Assembly: GCA_913055685.1 (NCBI GenBank)
Contig: CAJXKC010000004.1
Span: 1-64,000, forward strand
Direction: 5' to 3'
Source: an uncultured Flavobacteriales bacterium
GTDB taxonomy: Bacteria > Bacteroidota > Bacteroidia > Flavobacteriales > Schleiferiaceae
Length of the DNA stretch: 64,000 bases
Positions 42,769 to 50,956 of this stretch are shown here, in pieces. The position numbers and the translations under genes are program-made. A model generated the notes under the pieces. It ran no database searches and was not told the DNA's origin. It was given only the letters and a program-made list of their open reading frames with translations. Each line of letters starts with the position of its first letter. The stretch's first letter is position 1.

Positions 42769-44063
42769 TGCGTACCAAACACCGCAAGAAGAATAAGATC
42801 AATATTGTAACCTTAGGTTGTTCCAAAAACCTTTACGACAGTGAAGTGCTTATGGGGCAATTGAAAGCCAATAATAAGGAGGTTGCGCACGAGGAAGAAG
42901 GCAATATTGTGGTGATTAATACCTGTGGCTTCATCGAGAATGCCAAGGAGGAATCGGTAAACACCATCCTCGACTTTGTACAACGTAAAGAAGATGGGGA
43001 CGTAGATAAGGTTTTCGTTACGGGTTGTTTATCGGAACGCTATAAGCCAGATTTAGAAAAAGAAATCCCACATGTGGATCAATACTTCGGAACCCGCGAT
43101 TTACCCCTTTTATTAAAGGCTCTGGGTGCCGATTATAAGAAAGAATTGGTGGGGGAGCGACTTAGCACTACCCCGCAGCATTATGCCTATCTCAAAATTT
43201 CTGAGGGCTGCGATCGTCCTTGTTCATTTTGTGCCATTCCTTTAATGCGTGGCGGCCATAAGAGTACGCCCATCGAAGATTTGGTAACTGAAGCCGAGAA
43301 ATTGGCCAAGAAAGGGGTAAAGGAGTTGTTGCTAATTGCCCAAGATCTTACCTATTATGGTTTGGATATTTATAAGAAAAGGGCCCTTGCAGATCTTCTA
43401 AAGGAATTGGTGAAAGTGGAAGGCATCGAGTGGATCCGCTTACATTATCTATTTCCCACCGGTTTCCCGGAAGAGGTCTTGGATTTAATCCGGGAAGAAC
43501 CTAAGATTTGTAATTACATCGATATTCCCCTGCAACATATTGCAGATCCAGTGCTTAAATCCATGCGCCGTGGTACCACCAAGGAACGTACCGATAAGCT
43601 TCTAAGGATGATGCGCGAAAAGGTACCTGGCATTGCTATCCGCACCACTATTATTGTGGGTTACCCGGGTGAAACCGAGGAAGATTTTCAGGTATTAAAA
43701 GATTGGGTAAAGGAAATGCGCTTCGAGCGTTTAGGTGTATTTACTTACAGTCACGAAGAAAATACCCATGCCTTTAATTTAGAGGACGATGTTCCGGCCG
43801 AAGTTAAGCAAGCTAGGGCTGATGAGCTGATGGCTATTCAACAAAAAATTTCAGCTGAGCTAAACGAACGTTTTGTTGGCAAGCGCTTACCGGTGCTAAT
43901 TGATCGTAAAGAAGGTGATTTCTTTGTAGGCAGAACCGAATTTGACTCGCCCGATGTGGATAATGAAGTGCTTATCAGTGCCGAATACTTACCCTTTGGT
44001 GAGTTTGTAGAGGTAGAAATTACCGATAGCGCTGATTACGACCTCTTTGCTATCCCAGTTTAA
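42768..44063 (+). CDS. rimO: ribosomal protein S12 methylthiotransferase RimO
   Basis: Radical-SAM enzyme of 431 residues that methylthiolates Asp of ribosomal protein S12. The UPF0004 domain has three cluster Cys (C18, C53, C87), the radical-SAM cluster is C148-x3-C152-x2-C155 (EGCDRPCSFCAIP), and a C-terminal TRAM-like domain ends FVEVEITDSADYDLFA. The start codon overlaps the ftsY stop by one base, indicating coupling. Confidence 0.95.
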   Translation: MRTKHRKKNKINIVTLGCSKNLYDSEVLMGQLKANNKEVAHEEEGNIVVINTCGFIENAKEESVNTILDFVQRKEDGDVDKVFVTGCLSERYKPDLEKEIPHVDQYFGTRDLPLLLKALGADYKKELVGERLSTTPQHYAYLKISEGCDRPCSFCAIPLMRGGHKSTPIEDLVTEAEKLAKKGVKELLLIAQDLTYYGLDIYKKRALADLLKELVKVEGIEWIRLHYLFPTGFPEEVLDLIREEPKICNYIDIPLQHIADPVLKSMRRGTTKERTDKLLRMMREKVPGIAIRTTIIVGYPGETEEDFQVLKDWVKEMRFERLGVFTYSHEENTHAFNLEDDVPAEVKQARADELMAIQQKISAELNERFVGKRLPVLIDRKEGDFFVGRTEFDSPDVDNEVLISAEYLPFGEFVEVEITDSADYDLFAIPV

Positions 44064-44072
44064 TAAAAGCGC

Positions 44073-44564
44073 TTAAGAAAGAAGATGACGTAGTCCGGCC
44101 ATATGTAAGGCCGCCGCTGCCGCTTCCACCCCTTTGTTTCCGTGCTCACCGCCCGAACGAGCACGACTTTGCTCGATATTATTGTCGGTTAATACGCAGA
44201 AGATTACCGGAGTGTCGAAGCGCAAGTTAAGCTCAGTTACTCCCTTGGTTACACTGTCGCAAACGAAATCAAAATGCTTAGTCTCGCCTTGGATCACATT
44301 ACCAATGGCAATGATGGCATCGTACTTATTGCCTTCACAAAGCTTTTTAGCGGCATAGGTTATTTCAACCGTTCCTGGCACGGCATAGTGGTGTATGTCG
44401 TTAGGCAGTACTCCACAAGACAATAAAGCTTGCTTAGCGCCCTGGTATAGGGCATCGGTAATTTCGTGATTCCATTCGGCCACCACACAAGCAATTTTCA
44501 TCCCTTGGCCTTCTGGAAGCTTCGAGGGATCTATTGCCGATAAATCGTGACCTGCAGTTGCCAT
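44073..44564 (-). CDS. ribH: 6,7-dimethyl-8-ribityllumazine synthase
   Basis: Riboflavin pathway enzyme, 163 residues, condensing the ribityl-pyrimidine with dihydroxybutanone phosphate. Matches the family: IACVVAEWNHEITDALYQGA, AVPGTVEITYAAKKL, AIGNVIQGETKHFDFVCDSV (active His) and NIEQSRARSGGEHGNKG. No FMN riboswitch is visible upstream; it follows two bases after the TPR gene stop and shares that gene's promoter. Confidence 0.95.
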   Translation of the reverse strand: MATAGHDLSAIDPSKLPEGQGMKIACVVAEWNHEITDALYQGAKQALLSCGVLPNDIHHYAVPGTVEITYAAKKLCEGNKYDAIIAIGNVIQGETKHFDFVCDSVTKGVTELNLRFDTPVIFCVLTDNNIEQSRARSGGEHGNKGVEAAAAALHMAGLRHLLS

Positions 44565-44566
44565 AC

Positions 44567-45250
44567 TTAGCTATTAACCGCTACGCGACCGATATAACGA
44601 TCGATATCAGTAGCCTGACGAGAGTCGGGGTATTCGCTTTTAATGCGCTCGTAGTATTCTTTAGCTTCATCGCTATTGCCCAATTGCTCAGCAAGCAATC
44701 CGGCCTTTAAAAGGTAAAAGGGAACTACGTAGTTATTGTCGCTTACTTTAACTGCTTTTTGGTAGTATTCCATGGCCTCTTCAGACTGACCCAATTCTAG
44801 GAAGGCATCACCAATTGACCCCGTGGCTATTACCCCTAGGATAGGATCATTGGTATGGAATTCATCTAATAATTTGATGGCATTTTCGAACTGACCCAAA
44901 CGCAAGTAAGAAATACCGGCGTAGTAATTGGCTAAGTTGCCCACCTTGGTGCTACCGTATTCGGCGGCCACATCTAAGAAGCCCATGTAATTTTTACCTC
45001 CGCTTACCGCTTCGTTCAATGAATCTGCTTCAAACAACTGCTGTGCGCGGAAGATGGCGTTTTGAGCCTCAGTTTCAAGTGGTTCTTGGTAAAATTTAAG
45101 GTAAGAGATGTATCCACCCACTACTGCAAAAATGGCTACCGCGAGAATGGTGATTGCCTGACGATTCTCTTCAAAGAATCGCTCCATTTTGCTGATTGAT
45201 TGGGTTACGTCAACTAGTACTTCGTCTTCTTGTTGTGTCTTCTTAGCCAT
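44567..45250 (-). CDS. membrane-anchored TPR protein (YfgM-like)
   Basis: A 227-residue protein with a cytoplasmic N terminus, one transmembrane helix (about 34-52: AITILAVAIFAVVGGYISYLKF) and a periplasmic TPR region (NYYAGISYLRLGQFENAIKLL, IGDAFLELGQSEEAMEYYQKAV, LLKAGLLAEQLGNSDEAKEYYERI). It resembles YfgM, a chaperone-linked inner membrane protein. Conserved beside ribH and recF in many Bacteroidota. A TACTTTTG box is on the minus strand at 45280-45287. Confidence 0.8.
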   Translation of the reverse strand: MAKKTQQEDEVLVDVTQSISKMERFFEENRQAITILAVAIFAVVGGYISYLKFYQEPLETEAQNAIFRAQQLFEADSLNEAVSGGKNYMGFLDVAAEYGSTKVGNLANYYAGISYLRLGQFENAIKLLDEFHTNDPILGVIATGSIGDAFLELGQSEEAMEYYQKAVKVSDNNYVVPFYLLKAGLLAEQLGNSDEAKEYYERIKSEYPDSRQATDIDRYIGRVAVNS

Positions 45251-45314
45251 TATGCCGTAAAAATTCTAAATATAGGCGGCAAAAGTAACCAAAAATCCTT
45301 TCTATGCTAATGTG

Positions 45315-45344
45315 TTGTAATCGGGAAAATGCGCTTTAATTTTG
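45315..45344 (+). promoter_or_regulatory. recF promoter (-33 TTG, -7 TAATTTTG)
   Basis: TTG at 45315-45317 and TAATTTTG at 45337-45344 with exactly 19 bases between; the -7 box ends four bases before the recF ATG, so the transcript has almost no leader. Confidence 0.75.
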
Positions 45345-45348
45345 TCCT

Positions 45349-46455
45349 ATGCATCTAAAGGAAATCCAAGTCATCAATTTTAAAAGTTGGTCGGAGGCAC
45401 AATTTGAGTTTAGTCCTAAGCTCAATTGCTTCGTAGGCCTTAATGGTGGCGGTAAGACTAATCTTTTGGATGCCATTCATTACCTCTGTTTAAGCAAGTC
45501 CTACTTTGGGAATAGAGACAATCGTAATATTAAACAGGGTACCGACTTCTTCATGGTAGAAGGCGAATTTGAGCGTAAAGGTGAAAATGAAAAGCTTTCC
45601 TGTGCTTTAAAGAAGGGGGCAAAAAAGGTTTTAAAGCGCAATAAAAAGGAATACGAGAAATTGGCCGATCATATCGGACTCTTTCCCGCGGTAGTTATCT
45701 CGCCCTATGATCGCGATCTTATTATTGATAGTTCTGAAACGCGCCGTCGTTTCATCGATAATGTAATCTCTCAAGGGAATAGCGAGTACCTCTTTCATAT
45801 AATGCGTTACAATAAGGCCTTGCAACAACGCAATAGCCTCTTAAAGTTTTTTGCTGCCAATCATAAATTCGACGCTGAGGCCTTGGACCTTTATGATCAG
45901 CAGTTAATCGAACACGGTACTTATGTGTCACAGAAGCGAGCGGAGTTTTGCGAACAATTAAGGCCGAGAATTGAATTCTACTATCAGTTTATTAGTAGCG
46001 ACGCCGAGCAGGCCAGTATAGATTATAAGTCGCAGTTCTTGGAGCAAGAAGCGAGCGAAGGATTAAAGGCGAATTTAGAGCGTGATCGACTGCTACAATA
46101 CAGTAATTGGGGAGTACATCGCGATGACCTCAAATTTAAGCTCGACGGCAAGAGCGTACGAGATTATGGTTCCCAGGGTCAGCAAAAGTCTTATCTAATC
46201 GCTTTGAAGTTGGCGCAATATGAATTCATCCGCGATAAGCAAGGCTTGGTGCCCATTTTACTTTTGGATGATATCTTCGATAAACTGGACGAAGAAAGGG
46301 TGGCTAAGCTGGTAAAGCTCGTGCATGACGAGGAGTTTGGTCAGATTTTTATAACCGATACCCATATCGATCGAACGGGAGATTTAGTTAAGCAAATTGA
46401 CCCCGATGCGCGAATCATTAATGTAAATGAATTTAATGGATCGGAATCAGTTTAA
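45349..46455 (+). CDS. recF: DNA replication and repair protein RecF
   Basis: ABC-type ATPase of the RecFOR pathway, 368 residues. Walker A is GLNGGGKTNLLDAIHYL (30-46), the signature is SQGQQKSYLIALKLAQ, and Walker B is ILLLDDIFDKLDEERV. Length fits. The downstream DUF721 gene overlaps its last bases. Confidence 0.95.
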   Translation: MHLKEIQVINFKSWSEAQFEFSPKLNCFVGLNGGGKTNLLDAIHYLCLSKSYFGNRDNRNIKQGTDFFMVEGEFERKGENEKLSCALKKGAKKVLKRNKKEYEKLADHIGLFPAVVISPYDRDLIIDSSETRRRFIDNVISQGNSEYLFHIMRYNKALQQRNSLLKFFAANHKFDAEALDLYDQQLIEHGTYVSQKRAEFCEQLRPRIEFYYQFISSDAEQASIDYKSQFLEQEASEGLKANLERDRLLQYSNWGVHRDDLKFKLDGKSVRDYGSQGQQKSYLIALKLAQYEFIRDKQGLVPILLLDDIFDKLDEERVAKLVKLVHDEEFGQIFITDTHIDRTGDLVKQIDPDARIINVNEFNGSESV

Positions 46456-46729
46456 AATAGGGGATGCCGTTCAGGCCTTTTTGCGCAGTCACAATTTAGA
46501 GGAGCGCTTTTTTGAAGCTAGTTTAAAAAGTGATTGGGAAGAATTGATGGGGGAAAAGGTTGCGGAGAAAACCAATGATATCAGCCTCGAAAAAGGGTGT
46601 TTAATCCTTTACCTTTCTAGTGCACCTCTGCGTAATCAATTACGCATGAAACAAGGCGCGATGATTGACTATTTAAACAAAAAAATAGGCCGCGGAAAGC
46701 AGCCTATTCGAAAAGTTTTGATTCGGTAA
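46427..46729 (+). CDS. DUF721 protein (DciA-like)
   Basis: A 100-residue protein of the DUF721/DciA family, thought to load the replicative helicase in bacteria without DnaC. Conserved pattern: IGDAVQAFLRSHNLEERF, SDWEELMGEKVAEKT and LILYLSSAPLRNQL. ATG 46427 overlaps recF by 29 bases; ATG 46436 (MDRNQFK) is an equally good start. Together with recF this is a replication-linked operon. Confidence 0.85.
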   Translation: MNLMDRNQFKIGDAVQAFLRSHNLEERFFEASLKSDWEELMGEKVAEKTNDISLEKGCLILYLSSAPLRNQLRMKQGAMIDYLNKKIGRGKQPIRKVLIR

Positions 46730-46744
46730 TTTACCGACTATCTT

Positions 46745-46765
46745 TACTAGATACTTAGTACTAAA
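46745..46765. repeat. three heptamers TACTAGA/TACTTAG/TACTAAA
   Basis: TAC occurs at 46745, 46752 and 46759, a strict 7-base period, in the short convergent spacer between the DUF721 and ndk genes. The core TACTAGATAC is shared with the array at 6262-6282. Confidence 0.6.
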
Positions 46766-46767
46766 GT

Positions 46768-47187
46768 TTAGTGACGAGCGCGACTAGAGAAGAAGAAGTT
46801 TCCTTCAATGGCAGCGTTTTCGTCTGAATCACTTCCATGTACTGCGTTCGCAGCAATAGAGGTAGCATACATTTTACGGATGGTTCCTTCAGCTGCTTCA
46901 GCCGGATTGGTTGCACCGATAAGCGTACGGAAATCTGCAACTGCATTTTCTTTCTCAAGAATAGCGGCAACAATAGGACCAGAGGTCATGTATTCTACCA
47001 ATTCACCGAAGAAAGGACGCTCGCTGTGTACAGCGTAAAAGCTCTCTGCATCTTTGCGAGATAAACGTGTGTATTCCATAGCAACGATGCGGAAACCAGC
47101 TTCGTTGATTTTAGCTAAAATAGCGCCGATGTGTCCGTTTTCTACCGCATCAGGCTTAATCATGGTAAATGTTCTGTTGCCAGCCAT
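46768..47187 (-). CDS. ndk: nucleoside diphosphate kinase
   Basis: NDP kinase of 139 residues ([20 protein letters not shown]). Catalytic H117 is in [17 protein letters not shown]11 is in MIKPDA. Exchanges gamma phosphate between nucleotides by a phospho-His intermediate. Length matches. Transcribed from a consensus promoter at 47214-47243. Confidence 0.96.
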   Translation of the reverse strand: MAGNRTFTMIKPDAVENGHIGAILAKINEAGFRIVAMEYTRLSRKDAESFYAVHSERPFFGELVEYMTSGPIVAAILEKENAVADFRTLIGATNPAEAAEGTIRKMYATSIAANAVHGSDSDENAAIEGNFFFSSRARH

Positions 47188-47213
47188 TGATTGTTTGTTT
47201 TTAATTGAGGCGG

Positions 47214-47243
47214 CAAAAGTATTTCAATTGACAGCGAAAACAA
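47214..47243 (-). promoter_or_regulatory. ndk promoter (-33 TTG, -7 TACTTTTG)
   Basis: On the minus strand TTG (47241-47243) and TACTTTTG (47214-47221) are separated by exactly 19 bases; the ATG is 27 bases further. Confidence 0.8.
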
Positions 47244-47387
47244 ACAATTGTTGCTATTAATTGAATGTCATTGTTTTAAAAGCGGACTATAGATAAATAC
47301 CCTTCGAGCCATTGCTTATCGCTATAGGTCCCAGGTCGCTAAGTCGGATTTGGTACTTTTGCCTCGATTTTTATTAGAAACATAAGC

Positions 47388-48113
47388 ATGAAACTAGACA
47401 TCTTAGCTTTTGGGGCACATCCCGATGACGTCGAACTCAGCTGTGCCGGGACCTTAGCCAAGCAAGTGGCTTTAGGCAGTAAATGCGGGGTTGTAGATTT
47501 GACTCAGGGTGAACTTGGAACCCGTGGCACGGCCGAAATTAGATTACAGGAAGCACAGGCGGCGGCAAAAGTTATGGGTCTATCGGCTAGAGAAAACCTC
47601 GGTTTTAGGGATGGCTTTTTTAGCAATGACGAGCAGCATAAATTGGAGGTGGTGAAAATGATTCGCAAATACCGCCCAGAAATTGTGATTGCCAATGCAC
47701 CTAGTGATCGTCATCCCGATCATGGTCGGGCTTCCTTCCTATTAAAAGAGGCTTCTTGGTTAGCCGGATTAAGACAAGTTAAAACCAGTTTGGAAGGAGA
47801 GGAGCAGGAGGCATGGCGACCCCAAATGCTCTTGTATTACATTCAGTTTCAAAATTTGCAACCCGATTTTATTGTCGATATCGGTGATTATATCCATACA
47901 AAGATTGAGTCTATTAAGGCTTACGCTTCCCAATTTTACGACCCTAATTCCTCCGAACCGAAGACTGTAATTAGTTCAAAGAATTTCCTCGAATCGGTTA
48001 CTTACCGAGCTCAGGACCTAGGCCGATTAATCGGTGCAGAATATGGTGAAGGCTTTATTAAAGCGCAGGATTTAGGTCTAGATAACCTAAACAGTCTTAA
48101 GGGCGTACGCTAG
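47388..48113 (+). CDS. bshB1: bacillithiol biosynthesis deacetylase BshB1
   Basis: Zinc-dependent N-acetylglucosaminyl-malate deacetylase of bacillithiol synthesis, 241 residues. The metal site is AHPDDVELSCAGTL (residues 10-23) with H11, D13 and D14, plus the downstream His of DRHPDHGRAS; LTQGELGTRGTAEIR is typical of BshB1. BshA and BshC are not in the window. Its 3' end overlaps the convergent glycosyltransferase gene by 17 bases. Confidence 0.92.
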   Translation: MKLDILAFGAHPDDVELSCAGTLAKQVALGSKCGVVDLTQGELGTRGTAEIRLQEAQAAAKVMGLSARENLGFRDGFFSNDEQHKLEVVKMIRKYRPEIVIANAPSDRHPDHGRASFLLKEASWLAGLRQVKTSLEGEEQEAWRPQMLLYYIQFQNLQPDFIVDIGDYIHTKIESIKAYASQFYDPNSSEPKTVISSKNFLESVTYRAQDLGRLIGAEYGEGFIKAQDLGLDNLNSLKGVR

Positions 48114-49242
48114 CATAGACGGCTTCAAAAGCTGTCCTTATCGCCTCTGGTCCATGCGCTGCCTGGGCTTTTTTAGCAATTGCTTCTAAATTGAACTGAT
48201 GGTAATCTCGTTCCATTTTCTGCATGGCTGCAGTGAGTGCTGATTCATCTCCAGAAGGGATTAAGATGCAATTGCTCGAATCCCCTATTTCGGGAATCCC
48301 CCCAACCTCCGAAGCGATAAATGGTCTTCCGCTGCAAAGCGCTTCCAATATAACCACCGGCTGATTTTCTACCTTACTAAATAGGAGGAAACAGTGACTT
48401 TTACTTAGTTCCAAGCTTACTTCGTGGGGCTCCATCGCGGGAAGTATCTCATAAGAATCAGACTCCAGCTTTAATGCTTCCAATTTCGACTCTAAGGAGT
48501 TTAAATCACCATCGCCACCGATTGCCAAAATACCTTTACCACCTGATTGGCGGTAGGCTTTAAAGGCAAATACTAGACCGCTAATGTTTTTAGTGTGTTC
48601 CTGTAAAGAGGAAATATGCACAAACCGCAAGTATTCATTTGGCGGCGCACCTTTATAATTGAAAATGTCCGTATTCACCACATTACCCACGGGCTTCATG
48701 GGGGTCTTTACCCCAAAATCCACTAAGGATTTACCTAAGGCCTCAGAAACGGGCATTATCATCTTAGCTTGGTTGAAAATAAGTCGGGCTACTCTTTGCC
48801 CCATTTTTGACCATTCCTTTAATCGAATACTCTGGTAGCCCGAATAGTGCTCGGTAATTACGAAAGGCATTTTGCGAAGAAAACCTAAGAAGGCAATACC
48901 TGAGGGGTGGCAAACGTGTAGGTGAGCTAGTTCAAACTCAAAACCTTGGTTTTTTGCAAATTGATAGGCTTTTTTGAGGGCTTGGTAATGGCTTAGTAGA
49001 GAAAAGTGTTTTTTATAAAGCACCTGAACCTGCGGAAAAGGCTCTTGCTTGAAAAGTACTTCATTCTGCTTAGCGGGAAAGGCACTTATTAAGACCAATG
49101 GCCTCTCGGATTGGAGTGCTAATAAATGTTGCTCCACGAAATTTCCTAAGCGTGGGTCTTCTGGCATGGGGTACCAGCTAGCGATATGTAAAATTGCTTT
49201 TATCGGAGGCTTTTGGCAAAGAAACAAATAAAAAAAGGTCAT
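48097..49242 (-). CDS. glycosyltransferase family 4 protein
   Basis: GT-B fold transferase, about 381 residues from ATG 49242. It has an N-terminal AILHIASWYPMPEDPRLGNF, a long EHYSGYQSIRLKEW segment and the C-terminal donor region (FLLFSKVENQPVVILEALCSGRPFIASEVGGIPEI) with the E-x7-E pattern; GT4 acceptor unknown. The start is doubtful: ATG 49242 lies in the 3' arm of the tRNA-His terminator; TTG 49227 or the internal Met further on are alternatives, and a longer frame would run into the tRNA itself. Its end overlaps bshB1 by 17 bases, so it is tempting to think of BshA, but bacillithiol synthesis is not shown. Confidence 0.85.
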   Translation of the reverse strand: MTFFYLFLCQKPPIKAILHIASWYPMPEDPRLGNFVEQHLLALQSERPLVLISAFPAKQNEVLFKQEPFPQVQVLYKKHFSLLSHYQALKKAYQFAKNQGFEFELAHLHVCHPSGIAFLGFLRKMPFVITEHYSGYQSIRLKEWSKMGQRVARLIFNQAKMIMPVSEALGKSLVDFGVKTPMKPVGNVVNTDIFNYKGAPPNEYLRFVHISSLQEHTKNISGLVFAFKAYRQSGGKGILAIGGDGDLNSLESKLEALKLESDSYEILPAMEPHEVSLELSKSHCFLLFSKVENQPVVILEALCSGRPFIASEVGGIPEIGDSSNCILIPSGDESALTAAMQKMERDYHQFNLEAIAKKAQAAHGPEAIRTAFEAVYASVRP

Positions 49243-49265
49243 CGCCAGGTAGGAGATGACCTTTT
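49231..49265 (-). terminator. intrinsic terminator of tRNA-His
   Basis: On the minus strand AAAAGGTCATC pairs with GATGACCTTTT around an 11-base loop, followed by seven T. It starts two bases beyond the tRNA 3' end. It contains the possible ATG of the next gene. Confidence 0.85.
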
Positions 49266-49266
49266 G

Positions 49267-49340
49267 GGTGGCTAATGGGGTTCGAACCCACGACCTCTGG
49301 AACCACAATCCAGCGCTCTAACCAACTGAGCTATAGCCAC
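49267..49340 (-). tRNA. tRNA-His (anticodon GTG)
   Basis: Minus-strand cloverleaf: acceptor GTGGCTA with TAGCCAC, D arm AGCTCAGTTGGTTAGAGC, anticodon loop TTGTGGT with anticodon GTG, T arm GGTTCGAACCC. The discriminator is C and the preceding base is G, so G-1, needed by HisRS, is encoded at 49341. CCA is not encoded. Confidence 0.96.
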
Positions 49341-49406
49341 CATTAATTAGGGTCGGCAAATGTAATAATTGTGGCTAATTCACAAATCAAAAAAGGCTAA
49401 AAAATT

Positions 49407-49862
49407 TTAGCGTTCTCTGTGTGGTCGTCGTCGAAGCTCTTGCATAAGTTTTCGATGGAACTCAACTTCAATGCGATAGTAGGTTGCTGCCTTGCGCTTT
49501 CCTACTGCCGAACTGAACTTTTCGAGATAATCCAATTTAACCGCGGCAATCTTACTTTGGTCCTCCAATTCTTTTCGCGTGAATTTTTCGAGTTCTTCAT
49601 CACTGTGCTTATCCCAGTTCTTTAGCATCTTATGTCTTTTAAACTCTTGCTGGCGTCGATCGTGAATGGCATCTAATGCCTTTCGATATTCATTATAAAC
49701 CGGCCAGAATTTTTGCGCCTCTTCCGGACTTAAATCCAGTTCTTCGGTGATGTATTTGGTTTTAAGCAATTCAATTTGCTTAAAGTCCTTGGGTTGCGCC
49801 AATAAACTTGTACTTATCAATAAAAAGCATAAGCTGAGTAGGGTGAATTTATAAGTATTCAT
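49407..49862 (-). CDS. Spy/CpxP-like periplasmic protein
   Basis: Exported helical protein of 151 residues (signal peptide about 1-22, SLLAQ). The mature part is charged and helical, with a LDLSPEEAQKFWPVYNEY segment like the LTxxQ region of Spy/CpxP and many RR/KR pairs toward the C terminus. Such proteins often act as sensors or chaperones of envelope stress; that role is inference. It overlaps the preceding anti-sigma-like gene by 14 bases in the sigma factor operon. Confidence 0.7.
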   Translation of the reverse strand: MNTYKFTLLSLCFLLISTSLLAQPKDFKQIELLKTKYITEELDLSPEEAQKFWPVYNEYRKALDAIHDRRQQEFKRHKMLKNWDKHSDEELEKFTRKELEDQSKIAAVKLDYLEKFSSAVGKRKAATYYRIEVEFHRKLMQELRRRPHRER

Positions 49863-50217
49863 AGCTACGGTTGTCTAAATAGTGTTCTAATTCTTGTAGG
49901 TCTATTATTTGCCAGTCGTTCTCGCTGCTATCACTCAGCTCTAAAAAGCTTTCGGGGTGCACCGCATAAGGATCTTCGCTTAAAAACTCCAAAACCTGTT
50001 CGGAATGAAGGTTGCTAAATTCCATTTTATCCTGACTATGTTCTGTGGGGAAAAGGATAATTGCTACTACAATACTGGCCGCCGCAGCTAACCATGGCCA
50101 TAAGCGTAAAGGGCTAGGTTTGCTGCTCAACGGTTCAGCTTGGCTTATTTCCTTCAAACTTTCTTTTCGCTGCTCGAAGTAATTATCCGGTATTTTAAAT
50201 CCTTGCTCTTTCATCAA
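49849..50217 (-). CDS. putative anti-sigma factor-like membrane protein
   Basis: Protein of 122 residues with a single transmembrane helix (about 43-61: LWPWLAAAASIVVAIILF), short cytoplasmic N terminus (KIPDNYFEQRKESLKE) and acidic periplasmic tail. No classic zinc anti-sigma motif (HxxxCxxC) is present. Its place between an ECF sigma gene (11 bases upstream) and a Spy-like gene suggests that it controls the sigma factor. Function inferred from position. Confidence 0.65.
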   Translation of the reverse strand: MMKEQGFKIPDNYFEQRKESLKEISQAEPLSSKPSPLRLWPWLAAAASIVVAIILFPTEHSQDKMEFSNLHSEQVLEFLSEDPYAVHPESFLELSDSSENDWQIIDLQELEHYLDNRSYEYL

Positions 50218-50228
50218 ATATTTGAGTA

Positions 50229-50759
50229 TTAGTTTTCCGGAAGGTTTAATTGGCTTTTAATTTTTTGTTTGGCATGATGATACGAAGCTTTTAAAGCTCC
50301 GACGCTGGTTTCCAAAACCTCGCTCATCTCGGCAAATGGCATGTTTTGAAAATACTTGAGTTGGAATACTATCCTCTGTTTTTCGGGTAGCTGAGATAAG
50401 GCATCGATTAATGCCTGCAAAGCAGCATCGCCATCAAAGTACACATCCGATTGCAATTGAAAATTAAAGGCTTCGTCTCCCAGCTGTAGGCGTTTTTCTT
50501 TTTTCAAATGACCAAGGGCTTCACGGCTGGCAATGCGGTAGAGCCAGGTGTATAACTGAGACTCACCGCGAAACTTAGCCAAGGCCTTCCAAACTTTGAT
50601 GAAGGTTTCTTGCAAGACGTCGTCGGCCCAATCATGACGCATCACGATACTACGTATATGCCAATAAAGAGGCTCCGAAAGATGGTCTACCATTTCCTTA
50701 AAGAGCAAATCATATTCTTGATTGGCTAAATATGCTTTCCAGTGATCTGGTTCTTGCAT
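50229..50759 (-). CDS. RNA polymerase ECF sigma factor
   Basis: Sigma-70 family ECF factor of 176 residues. Region 2 spans WADDVLQETFIKVWKALAKF and LYTWLYRIASREALGHLKKE; region 4 spans LPEKQRIVFQLKYFQNMPFA and EMSEVLETSVGALKASYHHA. Both conserved regions are intact. Heads a three-gene operon with a TM protein and a Spy-like protein, and faces the lipoprotein array across a 197-base spacer. Confidence 0.93.
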   Translation of the reverse strand: MQEPDHWKAYLANQEYDLLFKEMVDHLSEPLYWHIRSIVMRHDWADDVLQETFIKVWKALAKFRGESQLYTWLYRIASREALGHLKKEKRLQLGDEAFNFQLQSDVYFDGDAALQALIDALSQLPEKQRIVFQLKYFQNMPFAEMSEVLETSVGALKASYHHAKQKIKSQLNLPEN

Positions 50760-50929
50760 TGCTACGAAGTTAATCCTTCGAGTCTTTAAAATAGAAAAGG
50801 TTTAATTTTTCGATAAACTATCAATATTTTAAGGTTAAGCTGATTTTTAAGACTAAAATAGGCGTTCATAACGTGTTGATAGACAGAGGAAAAAATATTA
50901 ACAATGTGTCATTTGTAATATGAAATATT

Positions 50930-50937
50930 TATATTTG
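50930..50937 (+). promoter_or_regulatory. -7 box TATATTTG upstream of the lipoprotein array
   Basis: TATATTTG matches TAnnTTTG exactly, 19 bases before the first lipoprotein ATG. A TTG lies 14 bases upstream of it, shorter than the usual 17-23, so the -33 element is uncertain. The rest of the spacer (50760-50929) is AT-rich and shows nothing else. Confidence 0.6.
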
Positions 50938-50956
50938 TGCCAAATATCTATTACCC

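Noticed and set aside
43900-45300. FMN riboswitch controlling ribH
   Set aside because: No conserved FMN element was seen upstream of the TPR-ribH operon; the promoter box lies only 30 bases before the first gene.
48097-49308. Longer glycosyltransferase frame starting at 49308
   Set aside because: It would translate through tRNA-His and its terminator, and the added residues have no similarity to GT4 proteins.
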